Positions 1-9,887 of a DNA stretch of 64,000 nucleotides are shown piece after piece. The notes below the pieces were generated by a model. The model was not told where the DNA came from and searched no databases. It saw nothing but the letters and a program-made list of their open reading frames with translations. This stretch comes from Paraburkholderia sp. DHOC27 (lineage in GTDB: Bacteria > Pseudomonadota > Gammaproteobacteria > Burkholderiales > Burkholderiaceae): positions 372,001-436,000 of the forward strand of contig NZ_QVQV01000001.1 in NCBI RefSeq assembly GCF_003429005.1, in the 5' to 3' direction. Position numbers and translations under genes: made by a program. Position 1 is the stretch's first letter, and every line of letters starts with the position of its first letter.

Positions 1-1013
1 GCGGTTGCCGTTGCCGCTGAAGCGATAGCGTCTTGCGACGCGCCGTTGCGGATTCTCGCGCGCCACACGTTGGGCGGTTCCCCGGTCATGCGCTTGAATA
101 CCGAGGTGAAATGCGCGTGCGAGCTGAAGCCGCAACTGAGCGCGACGTCCAGTACGCTGCAATCGTGATCGCGCAACAGCGTCTGCGCGTGTTCGAGACG
201 ACGCTGCAGCAGATACGCGTGTGGCGAGTAGCCGGTGGTCGAGCGGAACTGCGCGGCGAAATGCATGCGCGTCAGACCGGCGCTCGCGGCAACATCGGCC
301 AGTCCTATCGGGCTGGCGAGGTTGGCTTCGATGAAGTCGATGGCACGGCGCAAGCGCCATTTGGGCAACTGCGCGCGTCGTGGGCTCGCACGCGCCGACA
401 CGCGCTCCGTGCGGGTGCAGAGCAGGCGGGCGAGAATCGCATCGCAGACGCTGTCCGCGAACACGCGCCCAAATGCATCGGCAAGCGGATTGGCCGCTTC
501 CAGTGCGAGCGCGAGCCGCTCGATGGCCACATCGCGGAAAATGGCCGGGCTCTGCGCGAGGCGCTCCGGTGGGTCGAGCTGCCCCTCGGCTTCGTCATAA
601 CGTCGCGCCAGCAGTTGCGGCGCGATGAACAGATGCATCACGCGGCACGGCGACGCGTGGCATGCCTTGACGCTCGCGCCCGGTGCGGTGATCTGGATCG
701 ACCCCTGCAGCACCGGCCCGTCACAGACGATCTCGCGCTCATGCTGAAACATCACCGTCGCGGGCGTCAGCGCAATGCCGACGGTGTAATAGCCGTCGAT
801 GCGCGAGCACGACGCTTCGCGCGACTCGCCGGCATCCTGACTCCAGCTCGCAGCGAGAATGCGCTCCGCCACGGCAGCGCCATGCGCCGCTTGCGGCAGG
901 CTGCGCCAACGGTCCTCGACCGGCACGAGCAGCGTTTCGCCCGCGCGGCCGGCAAGCACCGCGCACTGCGATTCCCTGGACCTGATGTCAGTCTGTTTCA
1001 AGGCGCCATCCAC
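1..1013 (-). CDS. AraC family transcriptional regulator (partial, 3' end outside window)
   Basis: DNA-binding regulator of the AraC/XylS family; 337 codons are visible and the gene runs off the left edge. The C-terminal part has the second helix-turn-helix signature, read as DVALSCGFSSHAHFTSVFKR followed by MTGEPPNVWR, which is the classic AraC recognition helix block. The N-terminal half (about residues 1-200) would be the effector-binding or dimerisation region and has no motif I can name. The start is a GTG at 1013; the frame stays open further upstream and a TTG 12 nt downstream is also possible, so the start is uncertain. It is divergent from nothing obvious and its target is unknown. 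Family assignment is firm; effector and regulon cannot be told. Confidence 0.85.
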   Translation of the reverse strand, partial: MDGALKQTDIRSRESQCAVLAGRAGETLLVPVEDRWRSLPQAAHGAAVAERILAASWSQDAGESREASCSRIDGYYTVGIALTPATVMFQHEREIVCDGPVLQGSIQITAPGASVKACHASPCRVMHLFIAPQLLARRYDEAEGQLDPPERLAQSPAIFRDVAIERLALALEAANPLADAFGRVFADSVCDAILARLLCTRTERVSARASPRRAQLPKWRLRRAIDFIEANLASPIGLADVAASAGLTRMHFAAQFRSTTGYSPHAYLLQRRLEHAQTLLRDHDCSVLDVALSCGFSSHAHFTSVFKRMTGEPPNVWRARIRNGASQDAIASAATAT

Positions 1014-1127
1014 TGAGTGTAGATGGCCATCATGCGCGAAAGCCTTGCTGCTTCGATATCCCCCCAATGGGTGAATGAGCCGAGCCTCTCGCCTGACGTC
1101 AGCCCTGCCGCCAGCCCCTCATGCCTT

Positions 1128-1538
1128 TCAAGCCTTGCCGGAACGCCGCCGCACCACGGCGCCTGCGGGATGCGCCTTCGCAATCTTCGAACGCAAGGCC
1201 GAGTAGGCCGGCGCGACCATCGGATAGTCCGCAGGCAGGCCCCACTTGCTTCGATACTGCTCCGGCGTCATGCCGTAGCGGCGCAACAGATGACGCTTGA
1301 GCGACTTGAGCCTGCGGCCGTCTTCGAGGCATACGAGGTAGTCGTCATGCACCGAGTCTTCGATAGGCACGACCGCCCTCGCCATCACCGCGGATTCCTC
1401 GGCATGCTCCAGGGCGGCGAGCGCGGCGTGCGTGCTGGAGATGAAGCCGGGCAGGTCGGCGGCGGGCAGCGGATTGCACGAGACGAAACTCGCAACGATC
1501 TCGGCGGTCAGCTCGATCAGGTGATGGCGCTCGGTCAC
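1128..1538 (-). CDS. MucR/Ros-like transcriptional regulator
   Basis: A 136-residue protein of the MucR/Ros family, small DNA-binding regulators best known from alpha-proteobacteria and common in Burkholderia. The core CLEDGRRLKSLKRHLLRRYG at about residues 70-89, followed by MTPEQYRSKWGLPADYPMVAP, matches the family. The Ros zinc finger normally uses two Cys and two His; here only Cys70 and His83 are placed as expected and the second His position is Arg/Tyr, so zinc binding is doubtful, as in many beta-proteobacterial relatives. It lies downstream of the mechanosensitive-channel gene, with 75 bp between them, in the same direction. It probably binds AT-rich DNA as a global or local repressor, but targets are unknown. 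Confidence 0.85.
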   Translation of the reverse strand: MTERHHLIELTAEIVASFVSCNPLPAADLPGFISSTHAALAALEHAEESAVMARAVVPIEDSVHDDYLVCLEDGRRLKSLKRHLLRRYGMTPEQYRSKWGLPADYPMVAPAYSALRSKIAKAHPAGAVVRRRSGKA

Positions 1539-1613
1539 GGGGCACCTCGCAATCTATGGGCGACGGCGGCAGGCAAAGCAATCCCCCGGACGGGGACGGC
1601 TTCGCGCAGCCGG

Positions 1614-3086
1614 TTAGAGATGCAGTCCATGCAGCGCCTCCACACAGCGGGCCACCCACGCGGCGAGACCATGAGGCGTCGCCGGCATGTCGTGGCGGGG
1701 TTGCATCAACGCTTCACCACGCTGCTCGCGCTCGGCGAGCTTGGCGGCGAGCGCCTGGGTCAGACCAGGGTGACGCTTGAGCAATGCGGCGATGGCCGCT
1801 TTCGGCAGCTCGAAAACGATCGCCTGCGTTTTGGCGGATATATTGGCCGCCGTCGCGACACCCGCCACCGGTCCGCTTTCGCCGAAATAGTCGCACGGCG
1901 AGAAGCGCATGACGTCGACCGTCTGGCCGTCGCGCTGGGTGGACGCGTTGATGACGCCATAGCCCACCACTGAAATCGCAGCCGGGACTTCGCCCGCGCG
2001 CAGCAACACTTCGCCCGGTGCCAGTTCGCGCACCTCTAAGGCGGCCGCGAGCTGGTCGCGTTCCTCGTTCGACAGCAGACCGAAAATGCCGATGCTGTCG
2101 ATCAGGCGTCGCGAGACGGACCCTTCGTGCCCGTCGCCCGCGGTACTCGGCGACGACAGGAACGCCAGCGCTTCCAGGTGCCGATGTGCGGCATCGAAAA
2201 ACGTGTTGAGCGTCTCGTCGCTGCTGTGCTGACCTGAGATGAAGAAGGTCACTTCGTAGTCGATGGCCTGCCAGCCAACCTCTTTCGTGACGATGCTAGC
2301 AGGCGGCGCAGGCTCGATGCCGACACACGACACCACCGCGAGCCGCAATGCCGTGACCACCGACGAGGGCCGGCAGGTAGGCGGCGCCTGAAACTTGACG
2401 ACAGTGGCATGCGCGCCATCCGGCACGCTGGTATTGATGACCTTCGACTTGGCAATCACCGAGTTCGGCACCACGATCAGATCGTGATTGCTCTTGAGCA
2501 CGTGCGTCGCGCGCCAGGTGACTTCGCGCACAGCGCCTTCGGAGCCATCGTCGAGCACGATATGGTCGCCCACGCGGTACGGCGTAGTCGCGTTGATGAC
2601 GAAACCGGAGAACAGGTCGGCGAGTGTGCTTTGCAACGCGAGGCCAAGCACGATGGCCACTGCGCCTGAAGTCGCCAGCACCCCTTTGAGCGGAATATCG
2701 AACACGTCTGTGATGATGGCGACCGCGGCCGTCAGATACAGCAGTGTTTCGAGCACATCCAGCGTGAAGCGCTCCTTGCGGGTGCGATCGTCGATGGTGA
2801 AATAGAGCCGCACTACCGTCATTGCCGTGGATGCAGCCAGCAGCCACCACACGATCTGCACCGCGCCGCGCGTAAAGCGATACTCGGCCGACGCGCTCAG
2901 GTCGGGCGTTTGCGTCGGCGTCATGTGGGCATGGAACATCGCCGCCGTCAGCAGGCCGAAGGCGACGCAACGCAGCAGCGTGCGCGGCAGGCCGTCTTCC
3001 ATGCGCGCGCACCACAACAACGTCAGCAGGTTGAGCAACACCGCGAGTACCGGCAACGTCAGCGGAACGAGCGTGGCGTCGAGCAT
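1614..3086 (-). CDS. MscS-family mechanosensitive channel with C-terminal cyclic-nucleotide-binding fold
   Basis: A 490-residue inner-membrane protein. Several membrane segments occupy residues 1-160; the MscS pore helix and beta domain follow (GAVAIVLGLALQSTLADLF near 141-159, then YRVGDHIVLDDGSEGAV and VVPNSVI near 206-212). Residues about 330-450 form a CRP-like cyclic-nucleotide-binding domain with an FGE motif at 401-403. This layout is that of bacterial MscS-CNB (bCNG) channels. The phosphate-binding cassette lacks the usual Arg before the S/T-A pair (it reads ATAAN at 411-415), so cNMP binding may be altered or lost. I chose the ATG at 3086, 1 nt after the stop of the NodT gene, rather than an upstream ATG at 3128 that would overlap it. 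It closes the efflux gene run. Confidence 0.88.
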   Translation of the reverse strand: MLDATLVPLTLPVLAVLLNLLTLLWCARMEDGLPRTLLRCVAFGLLTAAMFHAHMTPTQTPDLSASAEYRFTRGAVQIVWWLLAASTAMTVVRLYFTIDDRTRKERFTLDVLETLLYLTAAVAIITDVFDIPLKGVLATSGAVAIVLGLALQSTLADLFSGFVINATTPYRVGDHIVLDDGSEGAVREVTWRATHVLKSNHDLIVVPNSVIAKSKVINTSVPDGAHATVVKFQAPPTCRPSSVVTALRLAVVSCVGIEPAPPASIVTKEVGWQAIDYEVTFFISGQHSSDETLNTFFDAAHRHLEALAFLSSPSTAGDGHEGSVSRRLIDSIGIFGLLSNEERDQLAAALEVRELAPGEVLLRAGEVPAAISVVGYGVINASTQRDGQTVDVMRFSPCDYFGESGPVAGVATAANISAKTQAIVFELPKAAIAALLKRHPGLTQALAAKLAEREQRGEALMQPRHDMPATPHGLAAWVARCVEALHGLHL

Positions 3087-3087
3087 T

Positions 3088-4566
3088 TCAATGCCCCACG
3101 TGCGTGGCTTGCACGCTGGTTTCGTCATCGCTGCGGTAGCCGCCGCCCAGTGCGCGGGTCAGCGTGATCTCGGCTTCGAGTTCGCTGCCGCTCAGTTGCA
3201 GCAGTGCAAGGCGTCCTTCGATGACCGGCGCCTGCGCCTGCTCCGCGGTGGCCCGGTCGGCGAGTCCACGCTGATACTGCGCGGTGGCGCTGTCGCTGGC
3301 GAACGTGATGGCGTCGATACGTTCGCGCTGCAACTGGACGCGATGATCGAGATCGTCGATCGCATTGCCGGTTTGCGCCACGTCGCGCACCGCGTCGAGC
3401 ACCGCCTGATTGTACTGTTCGATCAGCGTGTTGCTGGCCGTGCGTGCGCCATGCAAGCCAGCATTCAGGCGACCGCCGTCGAAAATCGGCAGATAGAGCC
3501 CGGGAATCAGATTGATCTGCTGCGCCGTGTGCGTGAACAGATCCTGCATGCGCAGCGCGTTGAAGCCAAAGAACGCGGTGATATCGAAGCTCGGATAGAA
3601 CGCGGCCTTCGCAGCATCGATGCGGCTAAACGATGCCTGCACTAGCCAGCGCAACGCCTGGAGGTCGGGCCGGCGCGCAAGCAATTCGAACGAGAGCGTG
3701 TCCGGCAGACCGGCGGACGGCGTGGGCAACGGCACGGGCGTGATGGCCGGCAGATCGTCCGGACCGGCGCCGATCAATGCGCGCAAGGCCTCGCGCGTCT
3801 GCACGATCTGCGAGTTTGCCTCGGCGATCTGCTGATCGACCGCGAGCACTTGCGAACGCGCCTCGGCGGATTGCGTCAATGCCTGCAGGCCACGGTCGTG
3901 CAATGCGGTGCGTGAGTCGAGCACAACCGCCTCGACAGCACGCAACTGCTGCAAGAGGTCGAGGCTCGCGTAGCTAATCTGGATCTGATAGTAAAGCTGC
4001 GCGACGCCCGAGGCGACCTGTAGCTCCGCCTGCGCCGCCTCGGCGCGCTGCGCATTCTGCTCGCCGAGCGCTGCGCGGATCAGATCGCGTTGCTTGCCCC
4101 AGATGTCGATGTCGTAGTGCGCATCCACGCCCACGAGCCCAGTCCAGTACCACGGACCATACGCGCCAATCGCCGGATCGTGCGACGCGTACGCGCTCAG
4201 GAAGCCGTGACCGGAGACGCGTTCGCGGTCGGCGTCGGCGCGGGTGGAAATTTGCAGGTCCGAACCGGCGCGAATCAGTTCGACCTGCGCGTGCGCCTGC
4301 GAGACATGCTCGCGGGCAATGGCCAGCGTGGGTGCATGACCGAGTGCGCGGTCGATCAACGCGTTGAGTTGCGGGTCGTGATACTGCTCCCACCAGCGCG
4401 CGGACGGCCAGCCTTCGGAGGCCAGATGAATGTCGTCGGCGAGCCGGATCTGCTCAGGTTCGATGGCAAGGGCAGGTGGCGTGTCGTGATGGATCAGCGC
4501 GCAGGATGCGACGCACGCAAACAACGGCAGCAGGGCGAGGCGGTGCCAGTGGTTGCGGCGCATCAC
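3088..4566 (-). CDS. NodT-family efflux outer-membrane factor (lipoprotein)
   Basis: Outer-membrane channel of a tripartite efflux system, 492 residues, the normal length for the NodT/OprM/TolC-like family. It begins with a lipoprotein signal ending in VASC, so Cys22 should be lipidated. The repeated outer-membrane-efflux domains are seen as two halves; ARRPDLQALRWLVQASFSRI and AAFYPSFDITAFFG are characteristic. The start overlaps the stop of the FUSC gene by 4 nt (ATGA), which suggests translational coupling. With the HlyD and FUSC proteins upstream it should form a complete envelope-spanning pump, probably for aromatic or other organic acids. Confidence 0.92.
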   Translation of the reverse strand: MMRRNHWHRLALLPLFACVASCALIHHDTPPALAIEPEQIRLADDIHLASEGWPSARWWEQYHDPQLNALIDRALGHAPTLAIAREHVSQAHAQVELIRAGSDLQISTRADADRERVSGHGFLSAYASHDPAIGAYGPWYWTGLVGVDAHYDIDIWGKQRDLIRAALGEQNAQRAEAAQAELQVASGVAQLYYQIQISYASLDLLQQLRAVEAVVLDSRTALHDRGLQALTQSAEARSQVLAVDQQIAEANSQIVQTREALRALIGAGPDDLPAITPVPLPTPSAGLPDTLSFELLARRPDLQALRWLVQASFSRIDAAKAAFYPSFDITAFFGFNALRMQDLFTHTAQQINLIPGLYLPIFDGGRLNAGLHGARTASNTLIEQYNQAVLDAVRDVAQTGNAIDDLDHRVQLQRERIDAITFASDSATAQYQRGLADRATAEQAQAPVIEGRLALLQLSGSELEAEITLTRALGGGYRSDDETSVQATHVGH

Positions 4567-6731
4567 GCGGCCTCCCGCTCGCGCGTGGAGGACGCCATCA
4601 ACGCATCCGAGGACCAGTCGGGCAGACCCGTTAGCGCGGTATTGACGCGGGACGCCCAGGCGAGCAATGCCGCTGCGTTGTCCACGGGTTCGCCTCCACG
4701 GACGGCCGTGACCAGTGCGGTTGCTTCGAGCGCGGCCGGGCGCTCGGCGGCAGGCGGATGACCCGCAAGCTGTTCGGCGTACTGTTCAAGCGTATCCGCG
4801 GTGGATGACTGAAACGCACGTGTTGCGCCGAGCAACTGCGCAACGGCATCCGGCGAGCGCGCAACGGCAAACGCGACCTCGTCATGCAACGCCTCTACCG
4901 CCAACAGCGCGACCCGGCTTTGCGCGAGCACCGTTTGCGTCAGCAGCGACACGCGCGCGGCCTCGCCTTCGCGCCAATCGGGTTCAAGCGCGACGCGGGC
5001 GAGCGTCGCTTCGCAATCGCCCAGCATGGCCCACGTCTGGGATGACGTTTGCGGCGGCTGCGGTGGCGCGTTCACCGGTGTAGCCACAGTCTGCGCGTGA
5101 CTACGCGAGAGCGCCGCAATCGCGCGCAGCACCTTCGCCAACTGGGTGCGCAGATCATCGGCCTCGCCTTCCGGCCATACGCACAACTGCACGAAAATGG
5201 CGACGCCAACGCCCAGCAGAATGCCCACCATGCGGTCGCGAATCTCGGTGAGGTCGGATGGCGGCGCGAACTGCTCCAGCAGCGCGAGTGCAAACGTGAA
5301 CATGAGTTGCACGCCCGCATAACTGATCTGCTCGGACCCTGCCGAGACCCACGCGCCCAGCGCAATTACCGGCAGGCTCATCAGCAGCAGACCGGTCACG
5401 CTTTCCAGATGTGGAATGACGAAGGCGACCATGAAGAGCGCGAGCCCGCTGCCTACCAGCGCTCCGCAGACACGCAACAGGCTGTGCCGGCTCGATGCGC
5501 CGAGACTCGGCAGCGCGACGATCAGGCAGGTCAGCATGATGGTATGAATGCCCGGCCAGTTCACTGCGTTGTAGAACACGTAGCAGATCAGCACGGACAG
5601 CAGCGTGCGCAGCGCAAAGCGGGCGTAACGCGGGTTGGAGAAGGCATCGGCGGCGAGGGTGGCGGCCCCCTGTGCAGCACCGCCTGCTTTCGCAGCGGAT
5701 GTAGCCGCTGCGGATGACGCATCCATCAAAGCTTCGAGCGCCTGGCGCATGGCTTCGACAGCGGGTAGCGGAGCGGCCTCACCACCGGCTCGCAGGGAGG
5801 GGATGCGTGGCAACGGGGTGGCGTCGGTGATGGCGCGATCGAGCATCGTCACGCTGCTGCGAACGCTGCGGATCGCTGCGACAGCGGTTGCGTCGGAGAC
5901 ACGTGCGGCAACAGGCAGCGCGGCGGCGGCTTCGTACAAACGCGATACCGTCGTCACGCACGCCAGCATCGCAGCGGCGGCCGGCTCGCTGTAATGCTCG
6001 CGCATACTCGAAAAACGCAGCAGCTTTTGCAGCGCCAACGCGCCCTGTTGCAAGGCGTTTTCATCAATCGTGACGGTCGGGCCTTCGGCCGGCTCTTCGA
6101 TCAATTCAGTCAGCCGCGCCTCGACCGCGCCGAGCTGGCGATGCATCGCCGCGCGTAACTGCCGCTCGGGCTCCGCGGGCAACAACAGCGAATTGATGAT
6201 GAGCGCGACCACCACCGGGTAATTGACCGCGGACCACACCCACAGCAGACCACGCACGAGTTGCTCGGCGTTGTCGGTCAAATCCACGAAGCTCTGCGCG
6301 TAAATGACGATCAGGGCCATTAGAAAGAACACCAGCCCGAACTTCGTCATTGCCCGCATCAGATACGTGCTGCAAAAGAACAGCGCGCTGGCCACCGCGA
6401 TGCGCAGCAGCGGGTAATCGAACGTCAGACCATACAGGCCGATGGCAGCGGCGATTGCGCAGGTCGATCCCACCACCAGCAGCAATGCGATCACGCGCGT
6501 TAAAACCACGTTGGACTGCGTGACGAAGAACACCGCGATCAGCGACACGGCCAGCTCCGGCACATGCAGGGTCATGGACGGCAGGATGACGATCGCGCTG
6601 CCCAGCACGCAACGCATCACGACATTGCCACGCCCTGGAAACGCACTCAGTTCGCGTTGCAGGAATTGAACGAGACGCGCAAATGGCGCTGGCAACGCAA
6701 GGTAGCGCGCCTCACGTGGGACCGTGCTCAC
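4563..6731 (-). CDS. FUSC family inner-membrane transporter (AaeB/fusaric-acid-resistance type)
   Basis: A 722-residue inner-membrane protein of the fusaric acid resistance/AaeB family. Two blocks of hydrophobic helices are visible, about residues 40-185 and 365-510, separated and followed by cytoplasmic regions, the duplicated FUSC architecture. In AaeAB-type pumps this subunit moves aromatic carboxylic acids out of the cell with an HlyD-type adaptor. It overlaps the HlyD gene before it by 4 nt and the NodT gene after it by 4 nt, so the three are almost certainly one translational unit. Substrate is inferred from family only. Confidence 0.92.
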   Translation of the reverse strand: MSTVPREARYLALPAPFARLVQFLQRELSAFPGRGNVVMRCVLGSAIVILPSMTLHVPELAVSLIAVFFVTQSNVVLTRVIALLLVVGSTCAIAAAIGLYGLTFDYPLLRIAVASALFFCSTYLMRAMTKFGLVFFLMALIVIYAQSFVDLTDNAEQLVRGLLWVWSAVNYPVVVALIINSLLLPAEPERQLRAAMHRQLGAVEARLTELIEEPAEGPTVTIDENALQQGALALQKLLRFSSMREHYSEPAAAAMLACVTTVSRLYEAAAALPVAARVSDATAVAAIRSVRSSVTMLDRAITDATPLPRIPSLRAGGEAAPLPAVEAMRQALEALMDASSAAATSAAKAGGAAQGAATLAADAFSNPRYARFALRTLLSVLICYVFYNAVNWPGIHTIMLTCLIVALPSLGASSRHSLLRVCGALVGSGLALFMVAFVIPHLESVTGLLLMSLPVIALGAWVSAGSEQISYAGVQLMFTFALALLEQFAPPSDLTEIRDRMVGILLGVGVAIFVQLCVWPEGEADDLRTQLAKVLRAIAALSRSHAQTVATPVNAPPQPPQTSSQTWAMLGDCEATLARVALEPDWREGEAARVSLLTQTVLAQSRVALLAVEALHDEVAFAVARSPDAVAQLLGATRAFQSSTADTLEQYAEQLAGHPPAAERPAALEATALVTAVRGGEPVDNAAALLAWASRVNTALTGLPDWSSDALMASSTREREAA

Positions 6732-7807
6732 GATTTCGCTCCGGCCGCGTCCGACCTGACGCGCTCATCCGGCCGCAACACGGCAACCGCCGAAGTGCCG
6801 ATGCGGAACAGTCGCGCGTCGGGTCGATCCACGAGAATCTTCACGGGAAAGCGCTGCGCGACGTGCACCCAGTTGATGCTGCGCTGGATGTTCGGCAGGC
6901 CGTTGGCCGAAGCGCCGCCGTCCTGGGGATCGACGCCGAAGCCGATCGAATCGACCGTGCCGCTAAAACGGGTACCCGCGTCGCTCATCAGATAGACCGT
7001 GGCGGGCGTGCCGGGGTGAATGCGGCCGAGTTCGTTCTCGCGGAAATTCGCTATGACGTACCAATGGCGTGTGTCGATCAGCGTGAAGACCGGCTTTTGC
7101 GCTGACACGTACTGTCCCACCGAGGTGCGCAATTCGGCGATGCGTCCATCGAACGGCGCGCGCACCGTGGCGTACTCCAGATTGAGTTGCGCCGAGGCGA
7201 TCTCCGCCTCCAGCACCGCGCGTTGCGCGATCAACGCATCGACGCCGCTGACAGCCGCCTGTGCCTCGCGCGCCTGGGCCTGCGCCGTAGCCAGCTCAGC
7301 CTGGGCCGAGCGCTGCGAGGTACGGGCGCGATCCAGATCGTCCGCCGAAACATAGCCTTTCGCGATCAGCGGCGCCATTCTCGCCAGCGTATCGCTCGCC
7401 TGATTGGCCGCCGCCTGCGCACGCGCGACCGCTGCCTTTGCGGCGACCGCGCTGTAGTTCTGCGCATTGACGCTGCGCTGGGTCAGCGGAATCTGCGCGT
7501 CGAGTTGCGCGAGCGAGGCACGGGCTCGCAACAGCGCGTACTGATACGGCCGCGGATCAATGGCGAACAGCAGATCGCCTTGTTTGACCGCCTGGTTATC
7601 GCGCACGGCCAGCGTAACGATCTTGCCGCTGACCTCGGGCGACACGCCGATGGTGTCGGCGTAGGCATACGCATCGTCGGTGCGCGGCGAAGTATCGACG
7701 CGCCAGATCACCGCGACGACCGCGACAGCGGTCAGCACGATCAGCAGCAGTGCAGGCCAGGTGCGCGGCGTACGACGCGCGGCGCCGGCGCTATTCGGAG
7801 CATTCAT
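6728..7807 (-). CDS. HlyD/EmrA-type periplasmic adaptor of the FUSC efflux system
   Basis: Membrane-fusion protein, about 359 residues. A single transmembrane anchor lies near residues 18-38, followed by the biotinyl-lipoyl halves (SPEVSGKIVTLAVRDNQAVK and later ATVRAPFDGRIAELRTSVG) flanking an alanine-rich coiled-coil hairpin, then the beta-barrel domain (VIANFRENELGRIHPGTPA). This is the adaptor joining the FUSC inner-membrane pump to the NodT channel. I use the ATG at 7807; a GTG at 7837 overlapping the ytcA stop would add ten residues and is also possible, since neither has a strong ribosome-binding site. It is in the middle of a tightly packed run of genes. Confidence 0.9.
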   Translation of the reverse strand: MNAPNSAGAARRTPRTWPALLLIVLTAVAVVAVIWRVDTSPRTDDAYAYADTIGVSPEVSGKIVTLAVRDNQAVKQGDLLFAIDPRPYQYALLRARASLAQLDAQIPLTQRSVNAQNYSAVAAKAAVARAQAAANQASDTLARMAPLIAKGYVSADDLDRARTSQRSAQAELATAQAQAREAQAAVSGVDALIAQRAVLEAEIASAQLNLEYATVRAPFDGRIAELRTSVGQYVSAQKPVFTLIDTRHWYVIANFRENELGRIHPGTPATVYLMSDAGTRFSGTVDSIGFGVDPQDGGASANGLPNIQRSINWVHVAQRFPVKILVDRPDARLFRIGTSAVAVLRPDERVRSDAAGAKS

Positions 7808-7833
7808 GTTCACAACCCGGTTTGCACCGTCAG

Positions 7834-8115
7834 TCACAGGTTAAATACGACGGCCCACAGCACCACGGCAAACAGCACGGTCAGCGCCGGATACACGATG
7901 GCGGGCGGCGACAGCCAGCCGCCATATCCGCCGCGCGAGCAGAGCACGTGCACGATGGCGGTCAGGACGGTGCCGCCGACTGCGCAGAACAGCCAGTCGG
8001 GAAAGTACGCGCCCAGAACGCCGACCGATGGCGCAGCGGCGCAGCCCGTCAGGACCGTGCATAGCAGCAGGCTGGCGAGCATCGTGCCCGTCCGTATGCG
8101 TCGAACGCCACTCAT
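7834..8115 (-). CDS. ytcA: YtcA-like small membrane lipoprotein
   Basis: A 93-residue protein with a lipoprotein signal ending in LTGC (Cys25) followed by two hydrophobic segments (about residues 43-60 and 70-92). This matches the YtcA family, small proteins that nearly always sit directly upstream of HlyD/FUSC efflux genes, as here. Function is unknown; by context it is an accessory part of the pump or its assembly. The ATG at 8115 overlaps the TGA of the PoxB gene (TGATG), which fixes the start. It is followed directly by the HlyD gene. Confidence 0.85.
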   Translation of the reverse strand: MSGVRRIRTGTMLASLLLCTVLTGCAAAPSVGVLGAYFPDWLFCAVGGTVLTAIVHVLCSRGGYGGWLSPPAIVYPALTVLFAVVLWAVVFNL

Positions 8116-9833
8116 CACCGCGTCAGATTCACTTTCGCGAGGTCGATCAGTTCGCGGCCCCGGCCGTCCATGACCGCCTGCATCAGGAAGAGCCCGAAAT
8201 GCCACGCCTCTTCGACCGTGGTCTTGGGCGGCATGATGAGTTCCTGGCGCGCGCTGACGACATCGACCAGCGCCGGACCATCGTGCGCGAACGCGGCGGT
8301 GAGCGCGCCTTCGAGATCCTGCGGCCGCTCGACGCGAAACCCCTTCACGCCGATGGCCTCTGCCATGTTGGCGAAGTTCGGATTGACCAGATCGCAGCCC
8401 GTATCGACGAAACCCGAGGCACGCATTTCGATTTCGACGAACCCAAGCGTGCCGTTGTTCAGCACGACCACCTTCACCGGCAGACCCGCTTGCACCAGCG
8501 TGAGAAACTCGCCCATCATCATGGCGAAGCCGCCGTCGCCCGACATGGAGATCACCTGGCGCTGCGGAAATGCAGCTTGCGCGCCGATTGCATGCAGCAT
8601 GGCGTTGGCCATCGAGCCATGATTGAACGAGCCGACCAGCCGGCGCTTGCCGTTCAGCTTGAGATAGCGTGCCGTCCATGCGATCGGCGTGCCGACGTCG
8701 CAGGTGAAGATGGCGTCGTCCGCAGCCAGTTGACTGACGAGGCGCGTCACATACTGTGGGTGAATCGTCGTACTCGAAGGATTGCTTTCCGCCAGCGCAT
8801 CCAGATCTTTACGCGCGGTGGCGTAATGCTTGAGCGCGCTGTCGAGGTGGCTGGAATCGGTCTTTTCGTCGAGCGACGGCAGCAAGGCAGCGAGGGTGTG
8901 TTTGACATCGCCGAGCAGGCCAAGATCGAGCGAGCAGCGATTGCCGAGCGCTTCCGGGCGCACATCGATCTGCGCGATCTTCGCGTTGTCCGGATAGAAC
9001 TGTCGATACGGGAAATCGGTGCCGAGCAGCAGCAGCATGTCGCACGCCTTCATGGCCGCGTAGCCGGAGGCAAAGCCGACCATGCCGGTCATCCCCACAT
9101 CGTAGGGATTGTCGTGCTCGATGATTTCCTTGCCGCGTAGCGAGTGGACGATCGGCGCCTTGAGACGCTTCGCGAGTTCCACCACTTCGTCGTGCGCGCC
9201 GGCGCATCCCGCGCCGCACATCAGCGTCACGCGGGTCGCCTCGTTCAGCAGGCCGGCCAGACACGAAATCTCCTCGTCGCTCGGGCGCAGTACCGGCGGC
9301 TGCGGCACCAGCCACGGCGCCACTTCCTTTACCAGCGGCGTGAGAGCCACGTCGCCGGGAATCACGACGACTGCCACGCCGCGGCGCGCAATCGCGACGC
9401 GAATGGCACGCGTCAGAATCTGCGGCAGTTGAGCGGCGTTCGACACCAGCTCGACATAGTGACTACATTCCTTGAACAGGCTCTCTGGATGCGTGGCCTG
9501 AAAGTAGTCAATGCCAATCTCCGTGCTGGGGATATGCGCCGCGATGGCCAGCACCGGCACGCCGCTGCGCTGGCAATCAAACAGGCCGTTGATGAGGTGC
9601 AGGTTGCCCGGACCGCAACTGCCCGCGCACACGGCCAGCTCGCCGGTCAGATGCGCTTCGGCGCCGGCCGCGAAGGCCGCGCCTTCTTCGTGCCGGACGT
9701 GAATCCAGTCGATTTCGCCGGAGCGGCGCAACGAGTCCGTGATGCCATTGAGCGAATCGCCGACCACGCCATAAATTCGCTTGACGCCGGCGTGCGTCAG
9801 CGTCGAGACCAGATAGTCCGCTGCGGTAGTCAT
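8115..9833 (-). CDS. poxB: Thiamine-diphosphate-dependent pyruvate dehydrogenase (quinone), PoxB-like
   Basis: 572 residues, the same length as E. coli PoxB, which oxidises pyruvate to acetate and CO2 and passes electrons to ubiquinone. The thiamine-diphosphate site is clear: the catalytic Glu in [20 protein letters not shown] near residue 50, and [12 protein letters not shown] followed by VLNNGTLGF for Mg and cofactor binding. The FAD-binding middle domain is also present ([33 protein letters not shown]). It should be a peripheral membrane enzyme. Unusually, it is tied by a stop/start overlap to ytcA and the efflux genes and follows an acetoacetate-decarboxylase-like gene 54 bp upstream. Other ThDP enzymes such as acetolactate synthase are less likely on sequence. 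Confidence 0.88.
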   Translation of the reverse strand: MTTAADYLVSTLTHAGVKRIYGVVGDSLNGITDSLRRSGEIDWIHVRHEEGAAFAAGAEAHLTGELAVCAGSCGPGNLHLINGLFDCQRSGVPVLAIAAHIPSTEIGIDYFQATHPESLFKECSHYVELVSNAAQLPQILTRAIRVAIARRGVAVVVIPGDVALTPLVKEVAPWLVPQPPVLRPSDEEISCLAGLLNEATRVTLMCGAGCAGAHDEVVELAKRLKAPIVHSLRGKEIIEHDNPYDVGMTGMVGFASGYAAMKACDMLLLLGTDFPYRQFYPDNAKIAQIDVRPEALGNRCSLDLGLLGDVKHTLAALLPSLDEKTDSSHLDSALKHYATARKDLDALAESNPSSTTIHPQYVTRLVSQLAADDAIFTCDVGTPIAWTARYLKLNGKRRLVGSFNHGSMANAMLHAIGAQAAFPQRQVISMSGDGGFAMMMGEFLTLVQAGLPVKVVVLNNGTLGFVEIEMRASGFVDTGCDLVNPNFANMAEAIGVKGFRVERPQDLEGALTAAFAHDGPALVDVVSARQELIMPPKTTVEEAWHFGLFLMQAVMDGRGRELIDLAKVNLTR

Positions 9834-9887
9834 GAAAGTACCTCGAGGGCCGTTATGTGATGTTGTGGAGGAGCGGTTCTGCCCGGC

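Noticed and set aside
33..1016. A 327-codon plus-strand frame at the left edge
   Set aside because: The minus strand encodes an AraC regulator with its helix-turn-helix; the plus frame lacks domain features.
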